Shown: one piece after another, positions 51,001 through 63,000 of the stretch
Layout of the letters: each line of letters begins with the position of its first letter
Numbering within the stretch: position 1 is the first letter of the stretch
NCBI GenBank assembly: GCA_907165065.1
Contig: OU015528.1
Coordinates: forward strand, 30,774,515 to 30,838,514
Reading direction: 5' to 3'
DNA from: Caprimulgus europaeus
Lineage: Eukaryota > Chordata > Aves > Caprimulgiformes > Caprimulgidae
Length of the DNA: 64,000 nucleotides
Made by a program: the position numbers and the translations under genes
Notes under the pieces: model-generated
Seen by the model: the letters and a program-made list of their open reading frames with translations, nothing else
Told to the model about the DNA's origin: nothing
The model's database searches: none

Positions 51001-54000
51001 GCTGTTCCTGTTTCCTTTCTTCTAGTAATTTCTGAGCCACTTTCAAGCAATATTTAAAAGAGAGACAGAGATCTAAAGTTTTATGAAAATAACCATTCAT
51101 TGAAAAGATTAATTCATCCCTCTATAGGGACACTGTGTAAATATCTCATAGGCTTATATCCCAGCTTCTCCTCTATTTAGACATACAAATCAGCTAGAGT
51201 TATATGAGGTGTACTTGTTACATGATCAGGTTAGCTACATCTGTGCTCTCCACAGGAATGCAATCCATAAAGCAGGCTAAATCTCATGTACCTCCACACT
51301 GCTCCTGGTGCATCCACAGGAAAAACACTCCCATAGTCTGGAAAGGAAACCTTGCAAAATTGGTTAATAAGAACAATCAAAGTCTTTTGTTGGTTGCTTC
51401 CAAAATGAAACCCCTGTGGGAGTTTGTGGGCATTTAGGGCTTTTAGGTTGTATGGTAAAAACAGAAACCTGAGCCTTTGCAAGATCCTGGAACTTTGCTA
51501 CCTCCAGAAAAAAAAAATCAGTCTGCCTAAGTTATATAGCCAGTTGATGGGAGAGATGTGTCAGGGTCTGATGAGAAATGATAAGCATGATCCTCTTTGG
51601 ATCCAGTCTACTTGGGCCTCTGAGGATAAGCACTGATGAGATAGAAGCAATAGCAGTTGATGCATTTTACATTAGCCCATTAAATCAGTGTACACTAAAC
51701 ACTGTAGTGTAGGAACACATACATCTGCATACATATATGCACTATAAACTCACTTTATAATGTGTGTAGCCTATTGAAGAAATTATCTTTTTTTGTTTGT
51801 TGCTTTATGTGGGATTAAGTGTCAGGGAGAACAGGAAATTGCAATGGAAAGTAAAGTTTCTCCTGTTTTCAGAATGAAGTTACAGTGAAAAAATCAGTTT
51901 TTCTTTATTTTTCTGTTCTAACAGCCTTTCACAGTACAGTGATGAAAACATGATGGATCCGTACAACCTGGCTATTTGTTTTGGGCCAACCCTGATGCCT
52001 GTTCCAGACATACAAGACCAGGTGTCTTGTCAGGCACATGTGAATGAGATAATCAAAACTATCATTATCCATCATGAGGCTATTTTTCCAGATGCTAAAG
52101 AACTTGATGGCCCAGTGTATGAAAAATGCATGGCTGGAGATGACTACTGGTAAGTCAGAATATTATTCTTCTATCTCCTTAACAAAATCTTTAGACTGGA
52201 TGTCTGGATAACTCCTGTGATACGGAATTACTTTTGCACACAATGGAAGCACGAAGATAAATAAGAGCATTTAGGTTCACATAGGAACACATTAGCCATA
52301 AAAAACATGAAGCAAAGGCAATTACAATGAGGTTCCTTACAACATTTTGTGGAGGAAGCTACCCTTGTGTCCAGCCAGTTGCAGCCAGAATTCCAGGTGT
52401 GCTATGCAGAGCATGCATCCAGAAACTGGCTTTATGACTGTGAACCATCTTACCAAATTTCAGCTTATGATGCCTTCTCCCTGCTCCTTTCCTCTTTTAG
52501 TACCACACACCCCTTTTCATAAATGAAAGGATTCAAAGGTTCTGGGAACATCTTAATAACTGAAGATGTTGTTTGAAGGAGATGTGTATAGGTATATTCA
52601 GTAATTGTGTATTCATAGCATGTTGCACAAAACTTTGTAACATTAGAAGAATAACTTTAAATAATCTCATGGAGGTGGCATATTTTCTATATGTGTGGAA
52701 GACATCTTTTACCCCCAGTGGACTGGGGAAGAAAGGGCCTGGGGTTTAATGCCCACTGAAGCACCATTTTCATGCTGTGGTTTCTCTCTCTGCTCGACCT
52801 TTTGTTTCCCTTCAGTGACAGCCCCTACAGCGAGCATGGTACATTAGAGGAAGTGGACCAGGACGCTAGCACAGAGCCCCACACCAGTGAAGACGGTATG
52901 TCTGTTACGTTACTGGGCCTTTGACAGGAATAAGTTTTACAGGTGTTTCATGCAGGAGACCTTCTTCCTTTCCTAATTGTGTCTTACTTGAAAGAAGAGG
53001 ATTTCAGTCCTGGTGGTCTGTAGCAAAGCCAGCTGCTTTAATCTCTGTTTGGTGCTTTTTCACTCTGATTCATCTGTTTGACCAGCTGTTTCCTTGTTCT
53101 CTCCTGATTTGTTCAGTCACAGGAAGGGCAAGAGAGAAACTATTTCAGTCAGCACATATTATTTTCTGATATAATGTTACATTTTTAGTGACACTGTCTT
53201 TTGTCTGCAAAAGCTAAACTTATCAGAAGTATGTCTTTAAATATTTCAAGTACAGGATCAAGTGGGCTTTATTTTGATATGAATTTAAAAATTGTTCCAT
53301 CTAAAAGTTTTATAACTACTGAAAAATATGTGTGTACCCCCCAAAGTGAAACTTCTGAACAATAGTAATTTGCTATAAATATGAATCACATATACTCTGA
53401 CAGTTCCAGGTACGATAGGTGTCCATGAAAAATTTGATGCATCTCTATGAGATAAATTATTTTTAGCCAGATTTCCTAAAGGTGTATTTGACTGTGATGT
53501 ATTTGAGTTGGACCATCCTTTAGATATCCCTCCCAGTAACTTCTGCCCAGTTTCAAGCAAATGTAACAAATGGAAAGAGGTGTAAAAATTGTTAAATAAC
53601 TACCATTTTCCTGACAATTAGTAGGCAGTTAGAGGTGAAGGATTAAGAGTAATGGTGTCTGTAGAGAAGAGCTGTAGTGTGAGCCCACTGCATATCTGGC
53701 CAGCAGGCGACCCAGGCAGAGCAACCAGCACATGGGCACTTAGCACTAGCGGAAGCAAAAGCTGTCCCTTGTCCATCTCAGAGGATGTGTGGAAGGAGGA
53801 AGAGGAAGAGGAAGAGGAAGAGACAGGGAGGAAAGGGAGCAAAAGAGCTATATCAGAGAAGGAATTTTTTTTTTTTTTAATTATGTCATAAGGGATACTG
53901 GTTAGAAGCTGGGACAATTGCCATAGGGAAGGGGAACAGGAAGGTGTATCTATAGGAAATCTGGCTACACTAGTCCCATTGCACACAGAACAATGTAAAC

Positions 54001-57000
54001 AATAGTTCCATTCTAGTTATACCCATATGCTTTGTCACGTAGACAAGCTGTCAGTGACAGATTGCCTGTCTCTTCCCTTTGCTGCGGGCAGGAGGGGCAG
54101 GCAGTCTATCAGTGCAGCTGTTTGGAAACGAGAGACAGTTTGGTGGGCAGGTATCACAGAAGGGGGAAAAAACTGAGGATAGAAGAGAAGTCAATGTTAA
54201 TCTTATGCTTGGGGTGTATACCCATGCCTGCACCTGACACTTTTATAAGACAGCCTGCATGTAGGTTCCTCTTGATCAGCTCTGTAGAGCTAAACCCACC
54301 ATCTTTACATAAGATGGCTCTGCTAAGTGGTGTGAACAAACTCATAATTGCACTTTATTTTTCCAACTCAGTATAGCTATACTTTATATAGTTCCTTCTT
54401 CCATTGGAGGTACAAAGCAAGAGTGGAAGCTGAAGAAGTCTGTCTCTCATTTAGAGCATAAGTGAAGTAGTGAAATGTGGGCAACACACCAGTTCAATAT
54501 ATTGTGGCCAACTTTGAGTTTCCATGACCAAACTGAGAGATAAAGGCCCAAGTGGAGCTTTTCAGCAGCAGTCAAAAGCAATTACTTTAAAGCCATGCCT
54601 AAGAAAGATTAAAACAGCAGCAGAATCCAGAAGAGCAGGACCATGGCATTGCATAGTGCACCATCACCTGTGCTTCAGTGGGCTCTACCCCCATCACTGT
54701 GTTATTATAGCAACAGTTTAAATTCCTGTTGCAGTGCTACCTGTGTTATGACTGTCACTGGTGGAGACAAACCTTGAAGAGAATAGCTGATAACAGGACA
54801 GAGTTCTGTTAAAAGATTTAACTGCTTTGTTCTCCAGATTGGCCAGCAGTTTAATTCTAGTTGGCCCATCACACCTTTTTAATTAATTCAGTGCCAAAAG
54901 GAAGCAGACATTTGTGTTTACAGCAAAATAATTGTTAGCACAAAAATATTTGTAATTTAGGGAAATACTACTGCAAAGATAAAGATTAACAAGCGTGGAT
55001 TGCCTACAAAATGGTGTTGGCCTTCACTTCTCAGCCTACAACCCTTTTTTTTTTCATGTATGTCTTTCTGTTATAATAGCACATTCTTCTAATGTAGGTT
55101 ACAGGCTTTAAATTAAATGCATTCTCCATCTCTTTGCACATACATTCATTTGTCCTTTGGACAATTCCTTTTATAAAACGTTCTTGGTACCGAATATGAG
55201 AGTAGGTGAGAATTTTTCATATTGAACTTTCATTTTCCATATTGAACTTCATAAGAGTCACTGGTTGACCTGTGGTGGACAAAAAGAGTTTCCACTAAAG
55301 AGTCTGGAGAATTTAGGGGGTTTAATGTGATTGATTCATTGATTATAAGCTGTATGCATCACTGCCAGCTGTATGTGGAGAAAGAGAAAGGGAGGTGCAG
55401 CCTTACTGCTGTATTGATCAGATGCATGGTACTTGCGTATTTCCCTCTGTTAGGATACGGAAGAAGCAGATTCCATAAATATAATTTTTAAAATGTTGAA
55501 AATCTGATTAGTTTTATGCTAAAATGTTGTATAGATACACAAGACCAAGCAGCAAACCCCATAGGAACTACAGGGTTATTGAAACACAGTGCAGAGGCTA
55601 TGACCAAAAGCAAAAGGATTTAGTTATTGTTGTTATAAGAATTATTTGCTGTATAAAGTTAAACTACAGAATGCCTACTAAAATAAAGCCATCTGTAGGG
55701 GCTGGCTCAGTAGCACTAGGAATATATAATTACCATTTAGAAAACAACAAGACTTTTTAAAAATTAAAAAATAAATTATGCTTGCGGAGGTAAAATCTGG
55801 TAGCTTGGGGAAAAGAAGGCTGGAACTTATAATTGAGCATATAAATATTCATAATTGCTTAATTTTAAGCATATAAATTGCCTTTTCTATTTTTCCAAGG
55901 TTGCTGGTGTTCATATATTTTTGTTGATCAGTGGAAAGGGAAGAGGGAAAGTAATGCATTTTACTGTAGTGTTTTCAGTCTTTTGAAAATGAGCAGAAAG
56001 TATCCCTATTAAGGAAAACACATACATTTCTTCTTTCTCCTAAATCTGGAAATTAAATTTAATTTGTGAAGTTCAGAACATTTGTACTCAAGCTGAGGCA
56101 CACAAAAAAACCCAAAACAATCTGATTTTGTTGCAGAAAAACCTTTACCTGAAAGTGCCTCTGCAGTAAAGATTGAAAGGATATTGTTCATGTTTTGCTG
56201 AAGCAGGTTTTAGCGTATTTCCTTTACCTTGAGTTTGCTGGAGATTTTTTATTCTTGTTGGAGGCGTATGGAAAACGGTGACTAGGTTTGTTTTCAGCGG
56301 AAGGGAGAATTTCCTGAGGAAGTTAAACAGATAGGAGAACATACATACAATTAATATAATACTGTTCATAGATACCTCATAAACATAGGGTAAAAATTTA
56401 GATGGTAGTTCTGCTGGAAACAAAAACTTCAGGGACACATAAGGCTGCAAGTTATTGTTGTGTCCCCAAACATAGTAACTTTCAGTAGTGCGTGCTGTGA
56501 TTGATATTTTGCCAAATTCTGTTCTGTCAACACCTTGCATCATTTATTTGCTTTTGCTCTTCCCCAGTCAGAGAACTGCTGTCCTGAGGACACAACTTTG
56601 AAATTGCAAATCTACTGTTCTCTGATGGGGTGCAGAAGAGGATAAACACAACAGGAGATAGTATCTTCCCAGGGAATTCAAGGATGTACTCTGTTCCAGG
56701 GTATGTCTGGGAGAACTGAGGAAGAGCAGACCAGAGCAACAGCAAGCCCTTCCCAAAAGAGCAGGGGATGGTCTCCCCTCTTTTCCTTAGCTCCTTGTGC
56801 CCCAGGGCATAGAGGGCAGCACACTGACACTTCGGTGCCATCACCTCTGTAGGGGTAGGGAGGTTAGTACTACATCTGGCACTCCAATCCCAAAATTAAA
56901 ATTAGCACTTAGATTTCCTCTGCCCTTTCTGCTCTCCCAAGATGTTGGATTTGGACAGCTCTACTTGGCATCACACCTACATTTTTAAGCGCACTGCAAC

Positions 57001-60000
57001 ATAATGTGTCATCAGGTGGTGGTAGAAAACATAACAAACTTTGAGGATTGTACATAAAAAAGTGAAAGAAGAGCTGGATGATTAACAGAGTCTCTAAAGC
57101 TTTTCCCACAGTTCTTCAGTTTGTCCTAATTTTTCACTTCTATATCATTGCCTGAGTCACTAGAGATGATAGCTGGTGAGATGCTATATGTCATCAAATA
57201 CTTCTTGCTATTGTAGGCGAATGCCCTCAGGTATGGACAGAGCAATTCAATTACATTTCCCTCCAAGCTGTCAATTTTACTGTTAGACATTCAGTACCAC
57301 ACAGAATTCGAGTTACAGATCCCAAATTTAGCTTTCATCACTTTTGCTTTTCTGGAAATGCTTGTCTGTCATTCAGTAACCTTGATACTAAATGGCTTAG
57401 CTTTTCAAAATACATTTATTTCTAGGAGTAACTGTCATGGTACTTTGGTTTTAACTATTGAGGCTTGCCTTGTAACAAGGTGAATTATTGTTTAAGTACA
57501 GTCTCAGTACTGTTTGCTATAGGAAAGTTATCTCCATGTAAATGCAACATTCAAGCAAAGAAAATGCCCCTTTCAAAATACTAAAACCTATCTGAACTTA
57601 TTTTTGGTTCTATTAAGAAAACTGTGTGAGATCTGCTGGGCACTCCTCTCTGAGGAGATAGGATTTGTTACCCAGGCAATCTAATGAACATGTCTCAAAA
57701 ATCACATCCATTATGAGTACATTACTAATTCATACAGCTGATTCCAGTGGGGTAACTTCCTTCAGACCTCTAGGAACATATGTGAGTCTTGCAGGTGATG
57801 GAAGGATACAAAACCCAAATTCCCACCATGCACCACACTTAGATAAGTGTAATTCCATTGAGGGAGATAGAACTATTTCTAGTTTAGTCAAATAATTTGT
57901 AAATAAAAAGACCTGTATAATCAAATGTGGGATACTATATGCTCTGTTGAAATTAGCAGAGGAATGGGAAATCCCGTAGCTAACCAGTGTAGAGGGTTTA
58001 TCAATCAATCCAGTACCCATGACTATTATCAGTTAACTTCAGAGAATGTCAGAGGAAAACATGTACAGGAAATTTGATGTTTTCTTATTGTAGAGGTTTT
58101 TTTGTTTGGTTGTGGTTTTGTTTGCATTTTAAAGTATTGCCCATTAGTGAGCGACTGGCTCACTGAAACCTGGGAGCTTTTGTTTCTGAACTCTTGCCCC
58201 GCTCTTCCATAAGCCATGACTTACCTGCAGTCTGAGAATGATGTGTTCATACAAATGTCTGCTCCTTTTCAATCCTACCTGACCCCAGTAATAACTTCTT
58301 ACAAAAAATTCCCCAAGCAACATGCACGATATGTGTAAAAACAGCATTCTTTTGTCAGTGTTACGTTATTGTCATTTGGTTTAATATTGCCCTCTTAAAC
58401 ATGATGCAAGATAAGCTGGCATGTTCAGTTTTATTTCTTTTCAGTTGCCAATGGTCTCTGTCCATGCTTATAGTGGCTTTGTCACGTCTGCACTTACTGT
58501 TAGAGATACACTGTAGGTAGTATGCCTAGAAATTAAAACAAGCTTGTATATTAGAATATATCAATATATACACCAGCATTAAAGTTTTCCCAGTTTTCCA
58601 GTATGTTTCTTTCTATGTCATCTTTACATTTTCTTCACTTAAAAATGTAAAACAAAGAAACCTATCACTCCTCACCCACCCCCAGGGAATGCCTGCCAGC
58701 AAGCCATCCAGTAGCAATGCGTTTTCAGGAATTAATACTGTTGTTGCTAGATTCTTACTTGCATTTATATAATCAAAGTAATTTCTGCCAGTGTACATTA
58801 CTTTTGCATTTGTAACAGTGTAATCCCTATAGCACTGTATGCCATCTCTGGAAAGTTTCTGGGTTTGTAACTCCCAAACACCCTGCAGTTCATCACTGAC
58901 GGGAGCTCTTAGCATGACTGCAGAAGCAGCAAACCACAAGACAACCCTTTGCAGGCTGGGCAAGTCATTAACAAAAACAGCTGCAAACTATAACCTCAAT
59001 AAAGGTGCTATCATTATTTTTCATGCTGCAGGATGAAGTTAATTTTAAAAAGACATTTCTGTGCAAAATGTTGTCATAAAGGGACAGCGGCTTTTATTAC
59101 CAGCTTGGTTCTTTGGGGAATTACAATCTCAGCAATTTTAATTTGCACCAGGCAGGAGGTTGCTATGCTAGTCATTAGCCAAGTTGTTAATTTTCATCTA
59201 AATATTGTTCTAATTATATATAGAAATTTGTCATTTCAGGGACTCTTGAGTTTTTGGAGTCAACAAAGTGTGTGATTTTTAAAGCTGTATTTTTCAGGTT
59301 TTTCTTTATATTTTGAGACTGTGGCAACAAATTTTAATCTGTTTGAGCTCAGGTGCTTTTGGTTTTGTGCAGAAGAACCTAGAGGTTGTTAAAATCACAG
59401 CTGTTTCACTGGTGTCTTGGCACAGCTCTGAAGATACCTGCAGGCAGACATTCAGCAGGGGCCCTTTGCTGACATCAGTAGGTTTTTGACCCAAACATAG
59501 GTTGCAGGATGGAGTCCATTGCCAGTGTAAGGCCGAATTCACCAGAATACTGAGGAAGATTAGCCAGGAAGACTGTAAACAATGTTTGACTTCAGAAAAT
59601 ACCAGATTGTTCTGCAGAAACCAGAGGAACTGGGAATGTTGGAGCAGGCAGAGCTGCCTTAGGCAATGTCAGGCCACCCAGGGACTGCCCATGCAGAGGA
59701 GTTGTCCTTGGATGGTCTGGAGACATCTGCCTCACTCAAAAAGGGTGTTAAGGAAACAGATTAAAGCATTAGGCTATGCTGTTGTGTAAAATACTAGGTT
59801 TTCACTGGGCCTGCACTTCTGTAAAATACAGAAATCTCATAGCCCAGTTAGGCAGAGCATCCCTACTTATTCATAGAGAAATCTGTCTTCCTTTCTTTGC
59901 CACTGCAGATGTTAAAAACACCTTTCCTTTTTCACACTGCTTCCTCAGACCTCTGATTATTCATCTGGGTGTGTTCATCTTATTTTTGGAGGTCCTCCTT

Positions 60001-63000
60001 GCCTGGCCTCCATCGCACTCCCCAGCCATGAAGAAGCCCGTGAGGCAGGAGGCAGAGGCCTCTCTCCCAGCAGCGGCTGTTGTAACGTTTGAGTGTGCCA
60101 TTATGTTTTCTGCAGTTTGCAAAGTAACCCGGGTGTTCCACACTTAGGGCACAGGTTCATTGTGTTTCTTTGTAAGGGAGATATTGTAACTACTGCCTGA
60201 AGTCTGCCTTAGTCAACCTAATTTCTGTCAGCTCTGGTCCATAAGAATGAACACTGAGAAAATGCAATTAATGGGTTTTATGAAATCAAAATGAGCAGAT
60301 AAGCTGGTGTGGAATCTGATATCCATTATTCTTCCCTCCCTATCCAGAGTGTGAGCCCATAGAAGCTATAGCCAAGTTTGACTATGTTGGAAGATCTGCA
60401 CGAGAACTCTCTTTCAAGAAAGGAGCTTCCCTTCTGCTCTACCACCGAGCATCTGAAGACTGGTGGGAAGGAAGACACAATGGAATTGATGGCCTTGTCC
60501 CTCATCAGTACATAGTGGTGCAGGATATGTAAGCAGTGTCTGGTGTGACTAGGTTCTTGGTGGGGTGTAAAAAAATGCTGAAGCAATTAACAAAGTAATT
60601 TCCAAATGGGACCATGGTTTGAGGCCTCAGATATGTTAAACATGAGCCTTCTATGCAGGATGCCTCTGTCTTTATTGCTCTGAATTGACAGCTCTTAATC
60701 AAAAGCTACTACTAGGCAAAGCTACTCTGTTTATGGACATGTTCCCAGTACATTAAGAGACAGATGCTGCTGCACATATTTTAATTAACTATCCCTTTGT
60801 AGCAGTTGCTGACATTTAACTTCGGAATAGCAAGGGTTGAAGAAATGCAGCCCTGAACTCTTGTTTTACAGCATTGAGCATGTGCTTTGCCAAGGATAAC
60901 AAAGTTCTTGTTTACAAAAAGGTTACAGTCAAAATGTAAAAGACTCAGTAAACAGAAGGATTATAAGCAATTTTGGAGACATGGAGGGGCTGCAGTGCAT
61001 TTTAACATGCCTGCTTTTCTTAAGGAGATTAAAATATAGGAGTGCCAAGATGCTCTCTGTCACGCCTCACTCACTGACTCCTTATTTCACCATGTGTGTT
61101 CTGTTCAGGGATGATACTTTCTCAGATACAATGAGCCAAAAAGCAGACAGTGAGGCCAGCAGCGGACCCATAACCGAAGACAAGTCATCATCAAAGGACA
61201 TGAACTCTCCCACTGACCGTCACTCTGATGTGTATTTAGGAAGGTAAGCTTGAGCGTAGCATGTTTTGAGTAGTGCTGCTCACATATGGCGTAACACAGC
61301 AATTACTTCTCCACATGCTTATGGTGGGTTACTACAACTTGTCCTATAACCTTTTCTTCATTGGCGCAGGCAAAGAAAGAGATCAGAACCTCCACCTCCT
61401 CTAAGACGCCCTGGCAGGAGCAGTGATGGTCACTGCCCAGTACACCCACCCCACCCTCTCTCCAGCTCATCCATGGAGCTAGGTTCTCCCAACCTGGCAA
61501 CTCATTGCAGTCCCAGAGCCCTTCTTCAAAATCGGAACCTCAATGCTGACAGCCCTGAAAGGAGACGTAGACCTGGACATGGCAGTCTCACGAACATCAG
61601 TAGGCACGATTCTCTAAAGAAGATTGATAGCCCTCCAATTAGAAGATCTACATCATCTGGTCAGTACACAGGTTTTAATGACCATAAACCACTGGACCCA
61701 GAGTCAATAGCTCAGGTTTGTATCTTTTTTATTTTATATCACTCTCTGATTTTCTGAGGAGCAAGTCTCAGTGAACAGCCTAGCGCAGAGCACATACGCT
61801 GGTAGGAGTGCGCATGCAGCAAAACATCCTACTTAGCTTTTTAAACAGTGTGTATGTGAAAGAAGATGCATTAAAGGATCCTGGATAGAAGAAGCACAAG
61901 GAGGAATAGACATTGCAGTAGCAATATAGAGAAATTATTTCCTGTTATACCATAATGAAATCGCCTCTGCCACCCAGCACAGTAGGATAGTGTGTGATTA
62001 CAACAGCTCTGTTTGTGTGCTCTGGTGAAGGCTGGCCTATTCTAACTTGCTTGTAATTAGTGTTCAATTATTTCTCACTATTTTGCTTTGCAGAAAAGTG
62101 CTCTGACTGGCTCATAGTGACCGTTGCCATTCAAAGCACAGATCTACATGCCAGGGTCTAGTGGGTTTTACATAGCTTTCATGTAGTTCATCCCGTGTTT
62201 GATTTGGTGCTTTTAGTTGCACCTAAGAGCATGATGTGCAAGAAATAAATAACTCATGGGCCATCTTGTCCCTGTGTGAGCGCCCATCAGTCTCATTCCT
62301 GGCAGTGAAGAGGTGAGAAGGATGGAATGGGGAGCACCCTGATCATCAAATTGGTCTGTTGTACAGAACTGGTAACAACTCTTGAGCAAATAGATACCGC
62401 TGTCTTCAGAACTCGGGTTTTGTCTAGATAGTATAACACCATTACTAGGAGCACCCTGAGGGTACAATATGATTGCAAAAGTATTTTACAATAACACTGG
62501 CACTCATGTTTTAAAATTCCGTGTACTGGTGATGCTTCCTTTCAAACTCTGCTTCCAAGAAGGGATAGAAGGGACTGTCATGCTTGGGTCAGAAAGCTGA
62601 ATCATGTATTGGAGAGTTAGAAAGTATAAATCTTTTTACTGTACAAGTTACTTTATTAATTTCCTGGAACCACACTCAGTGCTGTTTGGTTTAACCTTTT
62701 TTTTTTTTGATGCATAGACTAGTGATCATTTGGCAGTGAGAGAACCCAAACTTGGATTAAACTGCATGAAATTTACTGTGAGCAAGCAGGGAACACAAGA
62801 TACTCAGCCTCAGCTGTATATCAATACCATTGATAAATAGTAAACTAGTATCTTGGTGCATTCTTTTAAAATTTGTGCCAGAAATGGTGATGAAAAAAAT
62901 AATTTCTTAGGTAAGCTCACTGAACAATGTCATGTAGTTTTTTCTGCTTAAACTTTGACTTTGAGAAACAGGAGAAGAGCTGACAGACACACAAACTTTA

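Larger units (their letters stand above)
52896..60347. other. SRGAP1 intron w15-w16 (7.5 kb)
   Basis: Mostly unremarkable AT-rich DNA. It holds a GAGGAA-type purine repeat (53796-53823), a 20-bp tandem duplication (55213-55252) and a direct repeat AGCATATAAAT (55836-55846 and 55868-55878). An unusually even 116-codon minus-strand frame lies at 58613-58963, beside a homeodomain-word-rich stretch up to about 59215. About 59465-59520 faintly resembles an old LINE 3' end, too weakly to call. Confidence 0.9.

Noticed and set aside
53652-53891. Frame with a run of Glu residues
   Set aside because: The acidic run is the (GAGGAA)n simple repeat.
58955-59010. GGGCAAGTCATTAAC resembling the MIR core
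   Set aside because: Only one consensus word matches; the following sequence does not keep the MIR order.
59465-59520. Sequence reminiscent of an old amniote LINE 3' end
   Set aside because: The match is short and loose; insufficient to call an element.
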